Positions 1 to 8,604 of a stretch of 32,505 nt of DNA are shown here, piece after piece. The stretch spans positions 1 through 32,505 of the forward strand of contig CAZGMJ010000057.1 in assembly GCA_964526785.1 (NCBI GenBank). Reading direction: 5' to 3'. Within the stretch, counting starts at the first letter, position 1, and each line of letters begins with the position of its first letter. The DNA is from CAZGMJ01 sp964526785 (GTDB lineage Bacteria > Planctomycetota > Phycisphaerae > Sedimentisphaerales > Anaerobacaceae). The notes below the pieces were generated by a model. The model did no database searches. It saw only the letters and a list, made by a program, of their open reading frames with translations, and was not told the DNA's origin. Position numbers and translations under genes: made by a program.

Positions 1-3000
1 CAATTGCCTTCCACAAGGGTTTGATTCTGTCTTTCAATTTCTTCCTCGGCCCCTCTTCTTCGAGTCCTCCAAGGAAATGCACGACGGCCGAGAGTTGCTT
101 CACTTTAGCGAGTCTGAGCAGTTCTGACATAAGGCTCTCTTTGTCCTCCACCCGCTCCCAGCCTTCAAGGAATCCTATGCATATGTGTTGGACAAGACTC
201 TCGGTTATTTGTTCTTCTTCAAAGTCATCCCTCAGAGCTTTTGCGTAGAGTCCTTTTTCCCTCAGAGCTTCGTATATCTCTTTGTAAACAGGCCCTGTGT
301 ACGATACATACGCTCCGAACGCAGCCTTCCACTTTCTGTCCATTTCTTTCGGAAAGATTCTTTCCAGATTCTTGTATACCCAGTTTTTGTCCAGGAATAC
401 CAACGTGGGGAGGAACTTCCCCAGAGTAACGGAAAAGTCGATTGATCTTTCCGTTCTATGATCCAGTCTCTGCGTGAAGTTGTCTCTGATTGGTCGTGGC
501 CATCGTTCAGCTCTGCTCTCTGCAACTACTCGAGCATATCGCAGAGAGTACAACACCATAGCCGACAAGACGCTGCCTCTCGGGCTTCCGATCACCGAGC
601 TAATCGCGTGCCGTTGTTTTTCGTCAACCGTGGATGCAGCTTTTTCCGCTAATGTGAGAAGCACATTCTCTATGTCAGCCAGAGCTTCTTTTTCAAAGGC
701 ATGCTCGTCGGTGCGTACACCCGCCTCGACGAAACGCGCGATTTCGCTTATCACCCAATTGCGGTAATTCGGTGCCTTTTCTTCGTATTCCTTCTCCCAA
801 AAGTGTCGCTCGCCTATGATTTGCCGAATGAAGCTCAGCACGTCTCTCACATTGAAGGTGGTCCCGGCGCCCCAGGCGTCCCTGAATCCCTGAATCAGAT
901 CTCGCTGATGCAATAGAGGTATGCTCGCAAATGGTGACAACTCCTCCGCAAACTTCTGTGGGTTTCCCTTTACACACCGCTTCAAAACGTCTGACAATCC
1001 CTCTCTGGAAATACGCTCCAGTTCCCAGACGTCTTTTTCCTTCCAGTCTTTCAGAAAACCTGCTATTTCCTGATTCGTCATTCTCTCCATCTTTTCAAGA
1101 GCTAACGGACTGGTGTTTACAACCATTCCTGCTTCGCTCCAGGACTTGAAGCTCCTGCGCTCCGTCTCCCCCCCCCCTGCGCCGTATTCTTTGCGCAACG
1201 TTTCGATTCTCTCATCATCTGTTTCCTTCAATGCCGCTAGCCAGCGTCTTCGCAGGTATTTCCCATGCTCTTCTCTTTCGTCCGGGTCCCTGTCAGAGCC
1301 AAGTGCTTCTATCCATTCTCTAACCTGCTTGATCTGAGCACTGTTCAACTCTTTCGCTCTTTCCTCCAGTAGAATATAGACTTCATGAAAAAGCTCGACA
1401 TCTTCTAAAGGATTCCCGGGCCAGCCCCAGAATAGATCAGCAAGCTCCCCATACTGGCAGCGAATAGTGTGAATGCCCAGTCGTTTCAAAACGTCCGGCT
1501 CATCTTGCAACATCTTTGCGACTATCTCTCGGTTTCTCTTGGCCGATTGCTTCTCGAGCAGATTCCGGGCGAACGAGACCAACTGCGCCCCGTACTTATC
1601 TGGAAATCTCGTTTGGATGCTCTCTTCAATGGATGGAATGAAGATGCTCGAAATACTGCCGTCGTCTACTGCATGTAATCCCTTTATCTTCTCCACCGCA
1701 ACAGAGAGTGCATCTTCCCAGCACAACCTGCTGATACCTTCTGTGTTGTCTTCCCCGAGCGCCGCTCTGAGCCAGTGCTCATCCATCAGGCTTTGCGCTT
1801 TCTTCCTCCCATGTTCCTGGGTGACTCTAAAACTCAGAATTACCTCTAGCAGACCTGTAACCAAATCGCTCTGCTCATGCGCGATGAGCGCTGGCAATAC
1901 TATCTCCCCAATGGCTTCTTGTATCAACATGCCGCCGAACTTGTCCTTCAGTGCTTCACCCAAGAAGTCTCTGTGCTTCTTCTCCCATGTCTCGCTCGGC
2001 AGACAAAACAGGATCTTCGTTATATACCAGTCGGTCCTGTAGTTCTCAATCCTGTTTCCGTCTTTGTCCCGATACTCAACAATTTCGTTGACGATTTCCA
2101 CAAGTGTCTTTGTCACACCATTTTCAGGATCGTGCTTATTCTCCTGCGCTACCTTTTCCAGATAAGGCAGCACATTCCATTGAGGAATCGTGTAGTAGCC
2201 CGGCTGTCTCTCAACCTCTCTTGGCCGCGGGTTCTTGTCCCCAGAGAAGTAGTGCGCACTTTCCAAGACAGGCAACCACTGCGGACCCGCAGTCGACACC
2301 TTTAATCGCTTGAACGCATAGTTCTCAAGAGGCTGATCATTCCTCATAATTTGCAGAAGTTTCTCTTGTGCTTCTACCGCCGGCGATCTCTCACATATCT
2401 CATCAATTTCTGAAAATGTGCTGTGAAGGTACCCGGATAAGCGGTTTAGCCTACTATTCCAATCCTCCAGGACGTGTTCTAATTGTGCATACCCCGTTTC
2501 GTCTTTTTGAAATCCCTTTACTATCACGTGCATATCTTGGAAATACGTCTGCTCGAACTGGAGGAGGCGATCCTCACCGGAATAGAATGGCTTAAGCATG
2601 AAACGGCGCGCCTCCTGCTGTTCTCTATGCGAGTGTCGACAAAGCTGCTCAAGAAGTTCGTACTCCTCAAGTCCATATCCGACGAACAAGACCGTATAGG
2701 TACTAAAGAGCTTCTGCAAGAAACTTTGGAAGGCTGGTTTCTGGTACCGCGTGAAGTACTCTTGCAGGGTGAAGACCATCGTATCGGGTTCCGAAATACA
2801 ACCGTGCAGATGGTAAAGATTCCGCTTCGCAATATTGTCCGCGTCCAAATCTTCTAACCGGAAGTGGATATGTTGTCCGGTAAAACACCGATGGAAGAGC
2901 GTATCTGCATTTGTAGTTACAAATACCCCCCGAAGTTTGTATATATCATCATATACATTGGGTGCATCAATCTCCTTGTCCTCACCCAAAGCGCGCTGCA

Positions 3001-3286
3001 TCTCCTCCAGAAACGCCGGCCACTTACCTTTCTGTGTCATCAGACCTTTGCAGATAGTGATGACTTTTCGGGAACCCTCAATCCTATTAATCGCCTCCTT
3101 CTCTTTGTAGTTTATTAGCGACTCATCGAAGCATCGGCGCGTAAGAGACTTTGCAAGTTCATCCCAACCCTTGCACCCTGCAAGTCGTGAAGCCCCCGCC
3201 CCGATGAAAACTGCCAGTTCTTCATTGTTGACCGCGTCGATAATTCCTTGATCCAGAACTGGAATGCGTTCGATCCCGCTACCCAT
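1..3286 (-). CDS. SIR2-domain protein with long helical C-terminus, probable anti-phage NADase (3' end outside window)
   Basis: The frame is open from ATG 3286 to the left edge: 1095 codons with no stop, checked codon by codon. An in-frame TGA at 3311-3313 and a GGAGAG ribosome site just upstream of the ATG fix the start. Residues 25-215 form a SIR2 domain: FIGAGAS at 27-33 (nucleotide loop), TTNAD at 124-128, HLHG at 159-162 and a VGYGL strand near 207. N126 and H161 match the Asn/His pair needed for NAD hydrolysis in defence sirtuins. From about residue 260 the chain is charged and helix-rich, resembling an alpha-solenoid, with no Walker A motif, so it is not a SIR2-STAND (Avs-type) protein. 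The layout resembles DSR1/DSR2-type sensors, in which the solenoid recognises a phage protein and SIR2 depletes NAD+. That role is inferred from architecture. Composition is less GC-rich than the flanking genes, consistent with acquisition by transfer. A ten-base C run at 1168-1177 lies inside the gene. Confidence 0.85.
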   Translation of the reverse strand, partial: MGSGIERIPVLDQGIIDAVNNEELAVFIGAGASRLAGCKGWDELAKSLTRRCFDESLINYKEKEAINRIEGSRKVITICKGLMTQKGKWPAFLEEMQRALGEDKEIDAPNVYDDIYKLRGVFVTTNADTLFHRCFTGQHIHFRLEDLDADNIAKRNLYHLHGCISEPDTMVFTLQEYFTRYQKPAFQSFLQKLFSTYTVLFVGYGLEEYELLEQLCRHSHREQQEARRFMLKPFYSGEDRLLQFEQTYFQDMHVIVKGFQKDETGYAQLEHVLEDWNSRLNRLSGYLHSTFSEIDEICERSPAVEAQEKLLQIMRNDQPLENYAFKRLKVSTAGPQWLPVLESAHYFSGDKNPRPREVERQPGYYTIPQWNVLPYLEKVAQENKHDPENGVTKTLVEIVNEIVEYRDKDGNRIENYRTDWYITKILFCLPSETWEKKHRDFLGEALKDKFGGMLIQEAIGEIVLPALIAHEQSDLVTGLLEVILSFRVTQEHGRKKAQSLMDEHWLRAALGEDNTEGISRLCWEDALSVAVEKIKGLHAVDDGSISSIFIPSIEESIQTRFPDKYGAQLVSFARNLLEKQSAKRNREIVAKMLQDEPDVLKRLGIHTIRCQYGELADLFWGWPGNPLEDVELFHEVYILLEERAKELNSAQIKQVREWIEALGSDRDPDEREEHGKYLRRRWLAALKETDDERIETLRKEYGAGGGETERRSFKSWSEAGMVVNTSPLALEKMERMTNQEIAGFLKDWKEKDVWELERISREGLSDVLKRCVKGNPQKFAEELSPFASIPLLHQRDLIQGFRDAWGAGTTFNVRDVLSFIRQIIGERHFWEKEYEEKAPNYRNWVISEIARFVEAGVRTDEHAFEKEALADIENVLLTLAEKAASTVDEKQRHAISSVIGSPRGSVLSAMVLYSLRYARVVAESRAERWPRPIRDNFTQRLDHRTERSIDFSVTLGKFLPTLVFLDKNWVYKNLERIFPKEMDRKWKAAFGAYVSYTGPVYKEIYEALREKGLYAKALRDDFEEEQITESLVQHICIGFLEGWERVEDKESLMSELLRLAKVKQLSAVVHFLGGLEEEGPRKKLKDRIKPLWKAI

Positions 3287-3500
3287 TGTTTCTCTCCGAT
3301 GTTGTCTTTCTCAATATAATCGCCGCAAGAATCTGCGGGCCTTTCCCGCACGCTCTGCACTGCTAGTCTATACGCCTGCGTGCATTGTCGGAAGTACTTT
3401 TTCACGTACGTCGCGAACGAATCCCAACTTGTCTCTTATCTGACCGTGCAGGACCATTTGCCATGCGGTTCAGATGTTTCTCGCCTCCTTCGAAGTTTCC
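3287..3500. other. Leader region upstream of the SIR2 gene
   Basis: No convincing gene is present. A minus-strand GTG frame at 3405 overlaps the SIR2 start out of frame and looks like a shadow. No clear -35/-10 pair for the SIR2 gene was found. A TATATT stretch lies about 25 nt upstream of its ATG on the minus strand but lacks a -35 partner. Confidence 0.4.
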
Positions 3501-3529
3501 TTGACTTCCCCGATGCCGTTTAGTATAAT
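3501..3529 (+). promoter_or_regulatory. Near-consensus sigma-70 promoter driving the repeat unit
   Basis: TTGACT (3501-3506) and a perfect TATAAT (3524-3529) are separated by exactly 17 nt on the plus strand. The start of transcription would be near 3536. No conventional plus-strand gene follows, only the unit with 31-nt repeats. An AAGGAT ribosome-site-like element stands just before ATG 3580. Confidence 0.7.
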
Positions 3530-3579
3530 ACACATCAAACTTCTATTGGAGTCTCGTGATGCTGTTGGAAGGATAAGTA

Positions 3580-4057
3580 ATGCCAACCCGCTCCTGTACA
3601 TGTCCGCGTCTCACAGGTGTCCGTCCCGGCCTGCCGGCTTGGGCGATCTGGACGACTCATCAGCCCCGTCTTGCAGCCGTAATGCCTTTTCGAAAAAACA
3701 AAGCCAAAGTTAATATGGGCAAGATATTGCGCCTGTGCGTGTCAACCCAGACCCACGCAATCGCACCCATCCTGAAGTTGAATATGCAAAACAAAGCCAA
3801 AAGCAAAATAGGGGAGGTCTGTCGCCCATCCGTGTTTATCCATATTCCCACGCACGAACTCATGCGGGAACGAAACACGCAAAACAAACCCAATGATAAA
3901 ACAGGTAAGATGCAATCATCCTGTTTACCCCGCGAAGACAGCTTCGATACGTGCGCTCCCACGCGGACGAAACGCAAAAACAAAGCCAATGTGGAGATAG
4001 GTAAAATCGCTCGCGCTGATTACAATCGTCGAGATCGTTCTCTTGCTGGCGTGAGAC
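3580..4057 (+). other. Promoter-fed open frame carrying N-K-[AP]-[KN] peptide repeats, coding status uncertain
   Basis: ATG 3580 follows AAGGAT with good spacing and lies 44 nt after the predicted transcription start. The frame is open through four repeats that encode [KQ]-N-K-[AP]-[KN]-x3-G-[KE]-[IMV] every 31-32 codons. It then stays open to 4545, but beyond 4057 it lies antisense to the glycosyltransferase gene and should not be read as a real extension. Between repeats the peptide is low in hydrophobic periodicity and shows no recognised domain. Codon choice in the repeats is nearly identical (AAC AAA GCC), suggesting that nucleic-acid sequence, not protein, is conserved. It could be a structured RNA, a repeat cassette or a small repetitive protein. 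Confidence 0.35.
3695..4007 (+). repeat. Array of four degenerate 31-nt repeats with 62/62/65-nt unique spacers
   Basis: Copies lie at 3695-3725, 3788-3818, 3881-3911 and 3977-4007, each exactly 31 nt. The shared pattern is AAAACAAAGCCAA, about nine variable bases, then a form of ATAGGTAAGAT. Repeat-to-repeat distances are 93, 93 and 96 nt, all multiples of three. Each of the three spacers also contains CCCACGC (3752, 3847, 3958), and each can form short stems, for example TGCGTG/CACGCA in the first and CCGCG/CGCGG in the third. The repeats are too divergent for a CRISPR array, and no cas gene is present. Confidence 0.75.
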
Positions 4058-5728
4058 TCAGTTCCCGTCTTTGCGGAGGTACACGTACAGGACGCGGTCT
4101 GAGCGCGGGGTGTATTCCTGTGCGGCGGGGCCCCAGCGGTAAACACTGTGGTCCCAGGAGACAAGGTCTGCTACGCCGATCTTCTGGTAATGCTCGCTGG
4201 TGTAGCGTTCGACCCAGTCGAATATCGAGGTATCGGAATTGGGCCAGAGCAGCCAAGATGTTCGCATATCCACATAGACGAACACACGTGGCCGACTCTG
4301 CTCGATGTCCCGGATCAGCTCGCGCTGCATTTGCTTCGCATAAGGTTGCTTCTCCACCAGCGGATACATATAGATGTACGGGGAGGCCGAGCGCCTGTCG
4401 GCGTAGAAGAGTATTTGGGGCTCGGAGCCCAGCATGGCGACCGGTTCGTTCGGGTCGGTGTGCTCGCGGATCACGTCGGCTATCGGAAGCGATTCCTCGA
4501 AGGGGCAGCCGCCGTAGACGCGGCGGAGAATCGTGCCGGGCTTGAGCGTGAAGAGGTAGGCCCGCTGGATGTAGACGGCGTGGCCCGCGACGATGCATAC
4601 GAAAATGGCGGGTATCGCAACGGCCAGCGCGGGGCTGCCGAGTCGCGCGGCCAGGCGGACGACGGCAAGGGCGCCGAGGCCGGCAAAAAGGGCCACGGCG
4701 GGCATCATGAAGAGAAAGTAGTGCGGCCGGAAGTACAGGCCGGGACAGACCGCCAGAAAGGACGCGAGCAAGAAGCCGACAACGAAGGCCTTCCGCCAGG
4801 CGGGTATCCGCAGCGTGAAGAGGCCGATGAGGCCGACGCCGGCGAGCAGCCACAGCAGCGGCTGGGTCTTGACGATGATCGATAAGCCGGTGATCAGGGC
4901 CCGCAAGCCGACCGAAAGCGGCAGGGCGGAGACGTACTGGCGGGCGTAGCTGAAAGTCCAGAACCAGAACTTATCGAAGGCGCCGGCCACCCAGAGCGCC
5001 AGGCACGTCAGCAGGAACGGCAGAAAGACGCCGCCGGCAAAGACGGCCAGACGGCCAACGAGCCGCCCGGTGCGAACGGGGCGGGGGCGGAGCTCGCGAA
5101 CGAGCAGAAAGACGCCGCCGAAGAGTATGAAGAACAGCGCGTGCTGCTTCATGAGAAACGCGATGCCGAGCAGGAAGCCGCCGGCAAGCAGCCTGAGGAG
5201 TCCGGCTTTGTCGCGAGCGGCGAGGAGCACAACGACGCCGGCCAGCGCGAAGAGGTTCACGAAGTGCTCGGTATTGGCGGAGAAGCCCTGAATCGGGCTG
5301 CTGATGGAGAGCAGGGCGTACGCAAGGGCCCCGACGAGGCCGGCAACGACGCCGAACAGCCGCCGGGCGAGGAGATAGAGCAGGATGATCGTGAGGGCGT
5401 TGATGACGATCAGGCCGGCGTGAATACCGCGGTGCGTCCGACCGAAGACGGCCATGATCAGCGCGTAGGAGGCGTGCACGCCGGGCATTTTCATGGTGTA
5501 CGCGCCTTCGTACGGCGGGACGCCCTCGAGCATCAACTGGCCGATGTAGGCGTACTCGCCCTCGTCCCGCTCGAGTGGGATGTCCAGCAGCCGTACTCGC
5601 AAGGCGACTGTCGCCGCGACGATAAGCAGCAGGCAGACCCAGTGCCCGCGGGTGATCAGGCGGTCAGGGATGCACCCGCCACTGACTCTGCGCGCGTCCG
5701 TACGCAAAGCAGAAGCTCTCTCTACCAT
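4058..5728 (-). CDS. Polytopic glycosyltransferase, family 39 / ArnT-PMT-like
   Basis: This 556-residue membrane protein has many hydrophobic segments over residues 29-400 and a soluble C-terminal domain of about 150 residues. After the first transmembrane segment comes DEGEYAY at 55-61, the acidic pair typical of GT-C enzymes that use polyprenyl-phosphate sugars and transfer them to lipid or protein on the outer face of the membrane. KMPG near residue 80 also fits the family. Donor and acceptor cannot be told from sequence. The start at 5728 has no Shine-Dalgarno but sits 7 nt after a -10 box, predicting a leaderless mRNA. The gene stands alone, with the repeat unit downstream. Confidence 0.8.
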   Translation of the reverse strand: MVERASALRTDARRVSGGCIPDRLITRGHWVCLLLIVAATVALRVRLLDIPLERDEGEYAYIGQLMLEGVPPYEGAYTMKMPGVHASYALIMAVFGRTHRGIHAGLIVINALTIILLYLLARRLFGVVAGLVGALAYALLSISSPIQGFSANTEHFVNLFALAGVVVLLAARDKAGLLRLLAGGFLLGIAFLMKQHALFFILFGGVFLLVRELRPRPVRTGRLVGRLAVFAGGVFLPFLLTCLALWVAGAFDKFWFWTFSYARQYVSALPLSVGLRALITGLSIIVKTQPLLWLLAGVGLIGLFTLRIPAWRKAFVVGFLLASFLAVCPGLYFRPHYFLFMMPAVALFAGLGALAVVRLAARLGSPALAVAIPAIFVCIVAGHAVYIQRAYLFTLKPGTILRRVYGGCPFEESLPIADVIREHTDPNEPVAMLGSEPQILFYADRRSASPYIYMYPLVEKQPYAKQMQRELIRDIEQSRPRVFVYVDMRTSWLLWPNSDTSIFDWVERYTSEHYQKIGVADLVSWDHSVYRWGPAAQEYTPRSDRVLYVYLRKDGN

Positions 5729-5735
5729 GCGTGGT

Positions 5736-5763
5736 ATTGTAGAACATCGGCGTCGATAGTCAA
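5736..5763 (-). promoter_or_regulatory. Promoter of the GT39-like gene, leaderless geometry
   Basis: On the minus strand TTGACT (5763-5758), a 16-nt spacer and TACAAT (5741-5736) are followed after only 7 nt by the ATG at 5728. Transcription would start at or next to the A of the ATG, and no ribosome-binding sequence is present. Confidence 0.6.
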
Positions 5764-5853
5764 TGTTAAAATACTGTTATACGGATTGGGACGTATTCCG
5801 GCGCCTTATCCATTTGGTTCGACGTGAGTGGAACTGCCCCGCGGTCAGCACCG

Positions 5854-8463
5854 TTAGAGCTCGCCGAGATGTATGCGCCTGCCGTCGAAGCGAACGGTTT
5901 GCTCCGCGATGCGTATCGTGTCGCGGCTGACCTGCACCTTTGGAGCCTGGCCCCGTTGCAGGGTCGTGACGAAGAAGGGCAGATCGCCCACCGTGCCTGT
6001 CGTGTGATGACTGCCGGGACCGTCGGCCGAGCCCATGGCTCTGTGCGAGGCCTTGCTGAACGCCGGGCCGACGCCGACGATCATCGCATCGGCGCCGCAA
6101 GTTTCGCCAAAATCGACGGCGAGCGAAGATATCCGCCCGTCGCCTGTGGTGCTCAAAATGCTCGAACCATCGGGGCGATTTCGATAGAAAGTGACGTGCT
6201 GCTCCCGCATGTGCGTACTTACCGTGCCCGACAGGCCCAGGCCGCGAATATGAATCTTGCCGGCGTCCTTGACCCGATGGTAGCCTTCCTGGCCGTTGCT
6301 CAGGAAATGGGTGATGACAATGTCGTCACCGTCGCGAAAGCGATTGCGATTGATGAAATAGCCGTGAATGGTATCTGCGGTCGCTTTGAGAAGCAGACCC
6401 TCGGGATTGCGCGGCTCGGTGCCGACAGGCCAGTTGATCAGCGCCGCGACCGCCCTGTGCGGGTAGGTATTGGCTCCGAAATGCGGCCGCACCGGCTCGA
6501 CGTAGTTCTCGTAAGCCCACAGCAGGGCGGGAGCATACTTCGGGTCGATCGCGGCAAATCCGTGCGCAAAATCACCGCTGTGCGACATGCCTTCGCCGTC
6601 TAACTCGTCGCCGCCGTAGGGACCGCGATGCGAGAATCTCGGCCTGCCGTCCTGCAGAACGATCTCGAGTATCCAGTGCAGCGTAATCCACTGAGCGTGG
6701 TCGCGGGCCAGAATATAGTCGCGGCCGGTGACGTTGCGCAGAGCCGTCAGCATGGGAATCAGGCCGAGGTTGCTGAAGATGCGGCCGGGGTGATGCCCCT
6801 CGCTGTAGAAACCGCGATCGCCGTAGCCGCATGTCAGGGCCTCCGGTATCTGCCGTTCGAAGTCCTCGAGCAGGCCCTCCAGACGGGGCGTGTCGGTTCC
6901 CGGGTCGTTGAGAATCGCCAGCACGCCCGTGCATGCGGCCATCATTGCCCCGTAATGGTTCGAAGAAGGGGGGTAGCTGGTCCGTCCGGCCAGTAATTCG
7001 AGGCTGAGGGTCTTGCCGCCCCCGGATTCGCTCGCCTTCTGATTGTAATTCTGAATCGAAAGGGCAACCTTCCGGCGAAATCTTTCATCCCACGCATCGT
7101 AGCACGTGTCATACGCAAAACCCACGGCGGCCAGCACAGGGGCGATTCGAAAATGGGTGCCCGGAGTCTTCCATCCATACCGATTATCGCGGTCCATGGC
7201 GCCATCGAACATTAATTCGAGCGATTTCCTCGCCAGATCGCTGTATTTCCTGTTGCCTGTCAGCGTATAGAGCATACTGTACCCGGCCGGATGGAAGCTC
7301 GTGAACGTGCCCAACGGTTGGTTGCCGCTTTTGGCATGATTGTGGGGCGGTGTCGTGTTGAAATGATCGGGCAGACGCTCCCCGTTATTGCCGAGCAGCA
7401 GACGCAATCGCCCAACGATTTTCCTGCCGTCCTCGGTCTGTGCCTTCTCGCGCAGAGCTGGGATATCGTCTTTGCGGAAATACAGACGCGGATGTTCGCC
7501 GGCTTTGACGGGTCTGTGGCCTTCTACGGGAATCCACCACGCCGCATTATCTACCTGATGAAACCAGATCGGTTCGGGCGGATCGGCCTGTGGTTGGCCC
7601 TGCACCTTCTGTGCCGTACCGCGGCCGTAGGCATGGATCGCTTTACCGATGGCTCTGCCGGCTTTCACCACCCTGTACGAGCAGGCTCCGCCGACCAGTC
7701 CCTGTACGCGGGTGCAGGTCAGATGGATGGCACACCTGGCCTCAGGATCGCCCGCTAAATGGATCACGCGGTTCGGAACCGCCAGATCGCCTTCGATTAT
7801 CCCGTTGCTGTATGCCAGCCGGGAGGCGTCGAAAGGATATTTCCGCACGGGATCTCGCCGCCAGGTGCAGCCGATCATGCCGCCGGTCACCTTGCCGTCT
7901 CTCAGCGAAACGGACACCTGAATCTGCGACTGCTTCTGGGCGCCGGGCGGGAGGACCGGTGTCAAGTCCACGGTCCAGGTCGAATTGGCATAGCCGGTCT
8001 CGTTCGCTGCAAGGCCGCCGCTGATTTTGCCGGACACCTCTCTGCCGTCGTGCGTTCCCGTATACGTGCCCTGATGCGTGAAATCACCGTTGTCCGAAGA
8101 ATCGAAGCGGCCTTCGATATCGAGAATGAGTTGCTGAGGCCGTCCGTCTTTGGGCATCCAGGGATCGGGTGTGATCAGGATGTCGATTCGCCCGGCGAAC
8201 CGCCTGCCTTCGAGCTGGATGTCGCACGTCTCGACCAGATGGATAGACGTATTGAACTTGCGCGAGGTGGCGATGGCACGCTCGCAGCCGCCGCCCGCAA
8301 ACGTCGGATAGATATCGACGTGCTGGCCCTCGTCCCACAGGTCATGGATGCGGATACTCCAGGTGGAATCTTCCGGCGTCGCACCCGTCAGGCTGGTTGC
8401 CATTAACAGAGGAACAAAGATGCAAAGGCTCAGGGCGATTTTGGGCAATGGCGATAGTCTCAT
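5854..8463 (-). CDS. Exported heparinase/alginate-lyase-like protein
   Basis: The 869-residue protein starts with a signal peptide (residues 1-28, hydrophobic core ALSLCIFVPLLMA, cleavage near TGA-TP), so it acts outside the cytoplasm. Residues 30-300 are beta-rich, with no domain I recognise. From about 320 (EHPRLYFRKDDIPALREKA) to about 620 the sequence resembles the (alpha/alpha) toroid of heparinase II/III and alginate lyases, with SSNHYG near 500 supplying the usual Asn-His pair. The remainder to 869 resembles the C-terminal beta-sheet domain of these lyases. Substrate is unknown; uronic-acid polysaccharides are likely. AGGA sits immediately before the ATG. The gene is divergent from the cytochrome gene at 8605. 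It may be a non-catalytic relative, because the full active site was not traced. Confidence 0.7.
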   Translation of the reverse strand: MRLSPLPKIALSLCIFVPLLMATSLTGATPEDSTWSIRIHDLWDEGQHVDIYPTFAGGGCERAIATSRKFNTSIHLVETCDIQLEGRRFAGRIDILITPDPWMPKDGRPQQLILDIEGRFDSSDNGDFTHQGTYTGTHDGREVSGKISGGLAANETGYANSTWTVDLTPVLPPGAQKQSQIQVSVSLRDGKVTGGMIGCTWRRDPVRKYPFDASRLAYSNGIIEGDLAVPNRVIHLAGDPEARCAIHLTCTRVQGLVGGACSYRVVKAGRAIGKAIHAYGRGTAQKVQGQPQADPPEPIWFHQVDNAAWWIPVEGHRPVKAGEHPRLYFRKDDIPALREKAQTEDGRKIVGRLRLLLGNNGERLPDHFNTTPPHNHAKSGNQPLGTFTSFHPAGYSMLYTLTGNRKYSDLARKSLELMFDGAMDRDNRYGWKTPGTHFRIAPVLAAVGFAYDTCYDAWDERFRRKVALSIQNYNQKASESGGGKTLSLELLAGRTSYPPSSNHYGAMMAACTGVLAILNDPGTDTPRLEGLLEDFERQIPEALTCGYGDRGFYSEGHHPGRIFSNLGLIPMLTALRNVTGRDYILARDHAQWITLHWILEIVLQDGRPRFSHRGPYGGDELDGEGMSHSGDFAHGFAAIDPKYAPALLWAYENYVEPVRPHFGANTYPHRAVAALINWPVGTEPRNPEGLLLKATADTIHGYFINRNRFRDGDDIVITHFLSNGQEGYHRVKDAGKIHIRGLGLSGTVSTHMREQHVTFYRNRPDGSSILSTTGDGRISSLAVDFGETCGADAMIVGVGPAFSKASHRAMGSADGPGSHHTTGTVGDLPFFVTTLQRGQAPKVQVSRDTIRIAEQTVRFDGRRIHLGEL

Positions 8464-8570
8464 TCCTGGTCTCTTTCAGCTATAGGTGTCTTCGAGTACC
8501 GATGCTCTTTTTGAACGCAAGCATTTTCAATGACCCTGCTGCCGATGTCAAGGTGTCGCTCATAAACGGC

Positions 8571-8598
8571 TTGTTATGCATCGGCCGGTCGGTACAAT
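8571..8598 (+). promoter_or_regulatory. Promoter of the YVTN/cytochrome gene, leaderless geometry
   Basis: TTGTTA (8571-8576), a 16-nt spacer and TACAAT (8593-8598) are followed by 6 nt and then ATG 8605. As with the GT39-like gene, the predicted first transcribed base coincides with the start codon and no Shine-Dalgarno is seen. Confidence 0.55.
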
Positions 8599-8604
8599 CG
8601 GGGC

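Noticed and set aside
1473..2305. Plus-strand open frames opposite the SIR2 gene
   Set aside because: They are antisense shadows of a continuous 1095-codon minus-strand frame that has family motifs.
1..3286. SIR2-STAND (Avs-type) classification of the SIR2 gene
   Set aside because: No Walker A or other NTPase motif was found after the SIR2 domain.
3695..4007. CRISPR array
   Set aside because: The repeats are only partly conserved, spacers are 62-65 nt with shared motifs, and no cas gene is present.
4058..4545. Extension of the repeat frame through the glycosyltransferase gene
   Set aside because: It is antisense to a clear membrane-protein gene and its arginine-rich translation looks like a GC-rich shadow.
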